The notes beneath the pieces were generated by a model. The model was not told the DNA's origin and did no database searches. It saw nothing but the letters and a program-made list of their open reading frames with translations. DNA of 64,000 nucleotides from contig OZ014419.1 of the NCBI GenBank assembly GCA_963965975.1, forward strand, positions 5,483,677 to 5,547,676, given 5' to 3'. The DNA is from Xestospongia bergquistia. Its lineage: Eukaryota; Porifera; Demospongiae; Haplosclerida; Petrosiidae. The position numbers and the translations under genes are program-made. This document shows positions 57,027-64,000 of this stretch, in pieces. Each line of letters starts with the position of its first letter. The first letter of the stretch is position 1.

Positions 57027-60000
57027 ATGGCTCTACCTTTCTTGCCAGGGAATTCGTTCGATAAAAACGTAAGACCTCGTTTATCTTTTTTTAATATTGA
57101 TTATTTTGTCCATTTCTGGTAGCTTGGCAAAACCCAGTTCCACAAATCCCACTTCTTTGACTACAATGCTGATATACCCGTTTTTGAAGGAACTACTAAA
57201 CCAGGAATAGGTCAGTGCTAATTAACATCTGTGTCAGCTTCTATGATAGCTTGCAATAGAGCTGTAAACGGTTATTAATATTAATTTTATGACTGTTATT
57301 GTGATTAGGTGGTCAACCACTCCCAAACCAATTAAGAGGCAATAATAGGAGTGTTTATCCTGATGGAGTGGGAACTGGACTGCCAGCTTGGGTTGCCTTT
57401 GACAGACAAGTACATTAACATTTATTATCTTAGAGTGGTCACACAAATGTACTGTACATATAGGTGTTGAGGTTTTATGCCTACTTCCAAGAAGCTATAC
57501 AAGAGAAAAGAGAAGAGCAATACCGTATTAGGAATTGTGTAATTCTTTTCTACTTAGAAGATGATAGCATACAAGTTAATGAGCAGAGTGTTGAAAATAG
57601 TGGAATCCCACAAGGTATATTGATGTCAGTTAGTTTTACAATTTATTTTTGTTTCAGGCACATTAATTCGTCGTCATCGTATCCCACTACCTCCTCCTGA
57701 TGATGACAAGTTTTATACAGTAGAACATTTTAATGTGGATCATCAAATACAACTTTACTCCAAGACATTTCAAATCACAGTAAGGGCTATGAAAACAGCT
57801 CTATATATGTGTAATTGTAGCACCATGAGTTCAAGTTTATAATTTACACATGTTCTTTTACATTAGGGATGTGATGGTTTCACTGTAAACTTTCTTCGAA
57901 AGTTAGGAATAAAAGTTCCTGTGTCTATGGAGACACCTCCTGATCCTTATTCACAACATAGGGATAAGGTGTCATTGGCAATGTATTTGTTTTTATTGTT
58001 TATCATTTTTGCAGATGTTAGGAGCGATGCAACCTCATCGTCCATATGAAAAACTGGACACTCTGAGGCAGTTCTTGGACTATGACAGAAATGTTTTGAG
58101 ATTTAATTGCTACTGGGATGACACTAACAAGTAAATTCCATTTGGCAAGTACTTACCTTAATCTATGCCAATTTTTAGTATGTTTGGTGATTTTCGTGAA
58201 CTAGTACTACATTATTTCCTGGCTGATGATACCATGGAGATCTTAGAAAAAGTCCCACCTAATTCTGGCCATGATTGTGTACCTATGTTTCTCAGAAGAG
58301 CCAAACTACCAAAAGTATTATATATGAATGTCTTACTAAATGCCATATAATTGTAGGAGTCACCTAATGTACCTCAACCAGGCGTACAAACAAAAAGAAC
58401 AGTTCTGAACGTGTTTGGCCCTACTGGTCATGGAGGGCGGTATATATTGGATGCATTAAAAGTATGTATCATGTTGTATTGCTATCACTTTCTTAATTGT
58501 CATATAGACTGGTGAAGTACATACTGACTACTATCATGAGAGCGATCTTGCCATTGGAGCAGTTATAAGAGTCTGGGGTAGAAATGTGATTCTGTGTGAC
58601 TGTGATGACTTCACCAAGGAATTTTATCGTACAAAGTATGGTATTGGTGAGTGAATTGTGTAGAAATGTGTGTCTTGAATGTTTACTAAATTTTATACAG
58701 AAAACTTTCAACCAATCAATTTCCCTCAAGTAACTCCACGGACAGATCAGCCAGACCTTCCACCTTATAATGGTTTTGGTTCCGAAGAAGATTCTCTAGC
58801 ATCATGTCTTCACCTTATTCCAAAGCCACCTCGTAGGGACTTTGCTAAGTTTATGAACCAAGACAGGTACTATAACCACCATTGTACTGAAAATGACTAA
58901 TGACTTCTTTTGTATTAAGGAATGGTTTAAACAGTAAGGTATTGCGCTTTGTAGCTCACGTTAATACTAGCAAAAGCTCTGACTCAGAGAGAGTGTTTAT
59001 CATTTTCTATCATTTATCTGATGATACTATTGGTATTTTTGAACCTCCTATTAGAAATTCAGGTTAATTCTATATCATTATTTACATATAATATATGTTA
59101 GTTATTAACAGGTATTATTGGAGGTAAGTTTCTGGAGAGGGGGAGAATTTCGAAACCTAAAACTAGTCCTTCTGATCCAACAGTTTATTATCAGGCAGAG
59201 GTAAAGAGACATGTTTTATGTGTACAATAAAGCTTTAAAATTATGCATTGTTTTTGTACCATTGAAAGTGAAATGCTTTCTTTACTGACGAATTAGGACT
59301 TGTACATTGGAGGAGAAGTTATTTTCAATAGTTTCCATTTTGTTCTTGTTGATGCTGATGAGTATGCCCTTCGATATATGGAAGCAAATGCTGACCAGTT
59401 CCCTCATGCCAACATCAACTTAATTCTAGCAAAGCTAAGAGGTCCAGCCACTGTTCATATTGATCAAATTAAGATGGCATTCATTGATGCTGATGTTGCT
59501 AGAAGTGGTTTTGTTCCTGATGATCAATTTAGGTACATCACATGCACAAGTAACATTTATTGAAATGACTATACTGACCATTATCTTCCAACCAGAACAT
59601 TGGTGAAAACATTATCACAGGGTCTTCTTAATGACCATGAGGTACTAACTCTTAGTCGTCAATATAGAGAAAAGAAGCAGCCTCCTTTGTTTTCTTTGAT
59701 AAGACTAGTACAAGCAGACTTAAAGAAACAAAATTTTTCCCAGTTCAGGTAAAGCATTTATACCTGCTGATCACTCTGTACAACAGGGTATTGTAATTTA
59801 TAATATTATCTTCTGTTTATAATATATTCTTTAGTAAATTACAGGAGGTATTTCAAATAACTGACACTACTCAGTGTGGTTTTGTACACAAGGAAGAGCT
59901 ACTGCACGTTTGTCATTCAGTTGGTCTTCCGCTATCTGATCAGCTAGTGGAGGCCTCTATAGAAAAGTAAGAATGTCACAACTTGTGCACATCTATCATT

Positions 60001-60273
60001 TGATTGTTTTTTAGCTGTAAGAAAGATGATGCTGGACGTATAAAGTATAGCCAGTTTGTTGAATTTCTGAATTGGGTTGACCATCCTGCTTCACAGGAAA
60101 AGAATAAGGTAAGTCTTCAAAGATCTACACTACAATGTGAATGTGATCACTCTTTGCTGTAGGCTGCAGCTGGATCAGCAGGAACATGGTTGTCATCAAG
60201 GAATGACCAAGACCTTGTCACTAAAGTGAACTACAATGCTCTAATTGAGGATCTGACTACCACAGGAAACTAA
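57027..60273 (+). CDS. EFHC1: EFHC1/EFHC2-like DM10 axonemal protein
   Basis: Eighteen small exons: 57027-57068, 57123-57210, 57309-57409, 57464-57614, 57658-57779, 57867-57968, 58015-58130, 58179-58314, 58357-58461, 58508-58646, 58701-58866, 58920-59062, 59112-59200, 59297-59532, 59596-59748, 59835-59966, 60015-60108 and 60163-60273 (741 aa, TAA). All phases agree. Starts [12 protein letters not shown], a family hallmark. Three DM10 domains are visible ([11 protein letters not shown]..., LRFNCYWDD...[29 protein letters not shown]...[19 protein letters not shown]). C-terminal EF-hand-like segments follow ([38 protein letters not shown]). The family (myoclonin, Rib72) lies inside the doublet microtubules of motile cilia; the length is near EFHC2 (749 aa). 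Its stop is 160 bp from the convergent stop of kelch gene B. Confidence 0.95.
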
Positions 60274-60432
60274 CATTAAGATAGTTTTGGAGTATGTACA
60301 CTGTATAATCTATCTGATTATGCATGATAATTGTATTATTACAGACAGGTTCTAGAGCTTTTGAATTCTAATACTATTGATTTCAAAAAGTATTATATTG
60401 ACATAATTATAAACCAATAATATTGCATTTTG

Positions 60433-63400
60433 TTATATACTCATTGTCTCAACATAATGTAGTATATTGGCAATGTCAAGAGTACTGTCATTGTTAGCAT
60501 TAACACATCTTGATACTACATCTGCTAAACTGGGCCAGTCAATTGACTTTATAACATCATCAATGTTGTCACCTCCATCCAGTGACAGTTGTAGTCCAGT
60601 TGCCATGACAGTCAACAGCAGACCAAACCTGTAAAGATCAGAAAAGTAATAGGGTTGAACACGAGCACTATAGCTACATTGATCCTCTTGCAGTGGCTTT
60701 GGAGTGGAGTTTGATTGCTTGTGAATTGTTAATTCTTGTGGTTTACCCATAAGTGAGATTAGTATATTCGCTTTCCATTTGGTGACTTTATCTTCCTTTG
60801 GTTCTAAGAGAATATGTGATGGATCTAGCTGTAAATGAAACAATGAACGAAGCTGTTGTTGATGAAGATAAACTAATGTAAAGGCTATATCAAAAGAAAT
60901 GGCTGCTATTTCTTGTCGTGTGAGCATTTTTCTTTCATATAGCTCTCTTTGTAATGTATGAGGTGTTGAAATTTGAGATGTAGTTATCTTTACTGCACAT
61001 AGTGAATGATCATCACTATCAGGCAAAGCCAATATTATATTGGGATGTTTCAGATCAGTGATAGCTCTCCAATATATTAACTGACAAGTTGGTAAGTCAT
61101 CATGCAGCCATTTTTCTCTACTGTTCTTCTCCTTGTCCTCCTTATTTATCAAGGTATTGTCAAAGTGCTGCTTCTCATTTAGTGCTTCTTTTGTCTCCAT
61201 TAATGTAGCAGTAGTGTCAAGAAGTTCTTTTTCCATTTTCATTGTCTAAAGTAAGGTGAAGCCATAGTTAATTTTTAAAGCTTTATGGCTAACCAATGTT
61301 TCAAGCTCATAAACCTTTTCTTCCATCTCTCTTTCTTTCTTTTCTGCTATTTTCAGTCTTTTTTTCTTTTCCTCTACTTGACACTGAGCTTCATTGAGAG
61401 ATATCTCGGCATTTATTGCTCTACTTTCAGATGCTAATACTTGCTGTTCCAATTGAAGTATCTATTAATACAACAGTATGTGTAATATCTCCATGATATA
61501 GACATACCTGCTCTGAATACTCCAATACTTCAGCATATGCTTTGTATACTTTTTCCTCTGACTGCTTTCTAGTGATTTCTAATATTTTGATCTGCTCTTC
61601 CAAGAGCAGAATATTTCTCTCAGCTGTCCTTGTTTTCTCTTCAGCTTTCACAGCCCTTTCCTCAGCATTCATGACAGCTTGATGGAGCATCTCCTCTATC
61701 TCTTCTCCTCGGCCTTGTGCAATTACTAGCTGCTTCTCTAATTCCTTGATAGCATCGCCATTATAGACAACATCCCTCATCAAATCTGTATCAGATGAAA
61801 ATTCCTCATACATTGATGAAAGTTGTACTGACTGACATTCGTTTTCTGTTTTTACTGCCTTATTTTTTACATTTATGGGTGACTGTGGTAAGAGAGGGTT
61901 ATCGCTAGTGTCTAATTCATCTCGGCCAACAGTAGAAGATATAGGCTTTGTTTGTGGAGGATGTTCTATTTCTCCTTTTTCCTCTCTACCATCTTCCCTC
62001 TCTTCTTTATTAAAGAATTGTTGTATTAATTGATAATAATCATTGGTGGGAATAGGGTCTGTCTCACCCATAACAACACGAAATGCCCATTCACCATCTA
62101 GAGAAGTAACTATGAAAAAATAGGGAATTAAGTTAATACATACATATCACAATTAAATAGTGTCTCATCAATCCTATGTTTTATGGAATTTAAGCAGATG
62201 TATCTGTCTACACGGTGTCATGCCATTTCGTCTAATCCCATTTTGTCTAACAAAATGGACTTTTGTCCCATTTTGTCTAATAGTGTAAAAGGTCTAAGAT
62301 AAGTGGATTAAGGCTAGTAAAGGTGATGGAATTCTAAAAAGGCTTTGATGTCTTTAAAGATAGAGTACTTAATGGAGCCATTTCATACATACAACATATT
62401 GAATCAATGGAGTTCAAGTTGTACATCCATCAAGTGATAGCAATTGCCTTTGTTCCCCCAGCTTTTGTCAAGTTAGCTTGGAGTGGATTACAAGAGAATT
62501 CTCCAGACTTTGACAACAAGGAGAGTTTTGTTCAGTACTTTGAAAGTACATGGATAGATGGCAACTTTCCTATTTGTTCGTGGAATGTTTATACACAAGT
62601 GACAAGAGGGTCCTTGCATTAATAACAATGCTGAAGGATGGCATAGTAAAATGAAGAAACTTGCTGGGAAATCACACCCAAACATTTACAAGGCAGTCAG
62701 CCTTTTCAAGTCTGAACAAGCTGCAACAGAAGTCAGTTTTATGCAGCTGGCTGCAAGAGGGCTTCCAAGAAGGAGAAGAAAGTACAGAAACCACAAGAAC
62801 AGAATGAAAACTATTAAGGAAAAGCATGAAGCAGGAGGTTATATGTTAAAAGAACTTCTTAGGGCATATAGCCATTGGATATCTTTGTAATTACTGTTAT
62901 TTAAATCAATTTAGTTTTTAGACGAAATGGGACAACTGTACATTTTGTTAGACGAAATGGGATTAGACGAAATGGCTATAAACCATCTACACATACCACC
63001 TTCCAAGATCACTGTAGCAGCCAAAGCAGGCTGCTGATGTGGTGGTTTTCCCCATAACCACTCTCTCACTCCTCCAAATAGTATGACTAATACATGGTCC
63101 ATTTTCAATTGAAAAGTAATAGCTGAGTGGAAATGGCGATGTGCCACTGATTCTAGTAAGAATATCTACATACAGTAAAGAAATATTAAGACAAGTAACC
63201 ATAAGTGACTTAGAGCTAGCTATGTAAAATATATTGTTTCATACTTGTGTCCATTTGCCATTGTCAGTATCCAATAGCCAGCAGTCATTAAGAGTGTTAC
63301 CCCCACGATCCCGACCACCTAATATGAGTAAATTTGTTTGGTTTTGTCCAGTCATTGGGCTAGAGATACAAACTGCTGCATGGTCCTGACGTCCTAATGG

Positions 63401-64000
63401 AAACTTTCTTTCCCTTTGTCCTTCTTCAGACTGATTTATATCTAATTTCTTCCAATGCTGGAGATAAAACAGTAACAAGGATCATTCTTGCCTTTGTAAT
63501 ACATTACTCACAATGCCATCACATGTCACTTGTATGATATAACAATCTTTAATACAAGTGCCATTTTGAGGGTTGTATCCACCATATAAAAGAGCAGATG
63601 TATGTGATATTTTGGTAAGAGTAAACCCAGCACATGGAGGAGGGAGTTCACCTTTCATTGATGGAGTACTCCATTTACCTGCAGTATAGATTAATACCAC
63701 TGTAGCAATACAACATAATTAATTATCTGTCTAAATATGGCAATGGACCTGATGAGTCAGTGCACACATAATTAAGAAAGTATTCTAAATATTGAGTGGG
63801 TATATGTTATCAATTATTACTATCATACTGAAACATCAACTGATACAAACACATCCACCTAATTGTTGTTTCATGATTATACCAATACAATAATAACATG
63901 ATCTCAGTGTTCTGTAGTAAGAAGTTTGCTTTGCAAATGCATACCAGTGTTAAAAGCAAAGATGTGAACTTCATTAGTCCAGCCCCAATCAGGGTTGTCT
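60433..64000 (-). CDS. Kelch / coiled-coil / pseudokinase protein B, 5' end cut by window
   Basis: Exons seen: 64000-63945 (partial), 63678-63512, 63457-63245, 63165-63000, 62097-61508, 61461-61294 and 61245-60433 (TAA). Phases agree. Kelch repeats include LLYGGYNPQNG, LLILGGRDRGG and VILFGGVREW. They are followed by an acidic linker, a long Glu/Lys-rich coiled coil (about 61750-61200) and a C-terminal kinase-like fold with KHPNIILALP and ISFDIAFTLVYLHQQQ but no HRD or DFG at all, so a clear pseudokinase. In the region that can be compared, kelch exon boundaries and phases match gene A (for example both exons end WTQ in phase 0). The pair therefore arose by duplication, with B more eroded in its kinase part. 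Function unknown; scaffold is an inference. Confidence 0.85.
62222..62976 (+). mobile_element. MULE-like DNA transposon remnant in kelch B intron
   Basis: Terminal inverted repeats made of repeated GCCATTTCGTCTAATCCC and ATTTTGTCTAACAAAATG modules at 62222-62284 and, inverted, at 62918-62976. Inside, on the plus strand (antisense to the host gene), is the C-terminus of a MULE-type transposase: PAFVKLAWSGLQENSPD, SFVQYFESTW, then after a frameshift NNAEGWHSKMKKLAGKSHPN, EQAATEVSFMQLAARG and a basic tail ending near 62890. The catalytic region is absent, so it is non-autonomous. No clear 8-11 bp target duplication was found. Confidence 0.7.

Overview
The window looks like a compact, AT-rich early-branching animal genome, most consistent with a demosponge such as Amphimedon (inferred from gene content and style; no species marker was checked). 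Introns are short GT-AG introns. Animal-type genes (ICA1, TTBK, DDX3, EFHC1, MYCBP2-like) sit close together, and one gene is an ankyrin/P-loop protein of a type I associate with sponges. There are no bacterial features.

Layout. 1-11.44 kb: a minus-strand ankyrin-repeat/P-loop gene whose 99-bp, phase-0 exons each encode one repeat. They sit in long introns carrying diverged tandem duplications, a gypsy gag relic and MITE-like elements. 11.44-12.87 kb: mostly non-coding, with one decayed coding-like stretch. 12.87-33.2 kb: a rearranged accessory block containing at least four partial copies of a MYCBP2 (PHR-type E3 ligase)-like gene. Its centre is a large inverted repeat (about 13.81-25.02 kb) with, from outside in, MYCBP2-like exons, a non-autonomous transposon, telomere-like repeats facing outward, a 24-bp GC-rich minisatellite, an AT-rich segment and a 28S rRNA fragment at the fold-back. 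28.6-31.4 kb: a decayed Ty3/gypsy element with integrase upstream of reverse transcriptase. A MULE transposase relic lies at 33.3 kb.

34.1-64 kb is ordinary gene space: ICA1 (+), a tau-tubulin-kinase (+), kelch/coiled-coil/pseudokinase gene A (-), DDX3 (-), EFHC1 (+), and the 3' part of a second kelch/coiled-coil/pseudokinase gene B (-) that runs off the window end. DDX3 and EFHC1 are head-to-head across 219 bp, and that gap holds an exact RFX X-box, fitting EFHC1's ciliary role. TTBK has a weaker X-box-like site. Exon models for these genes were built by hand from splice sites and phase; all complete models sum to whole codons and end in a stop.

The most unusual object is the 17.29-21.33 kb core: an rDNA-centred palindrome bounded by telomere-like arrays whose G-rich strands point outward, the architecture of a palindromic rDNA minichromosome but embedded in a chromosome. 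An assembly artefact must be excluded first.
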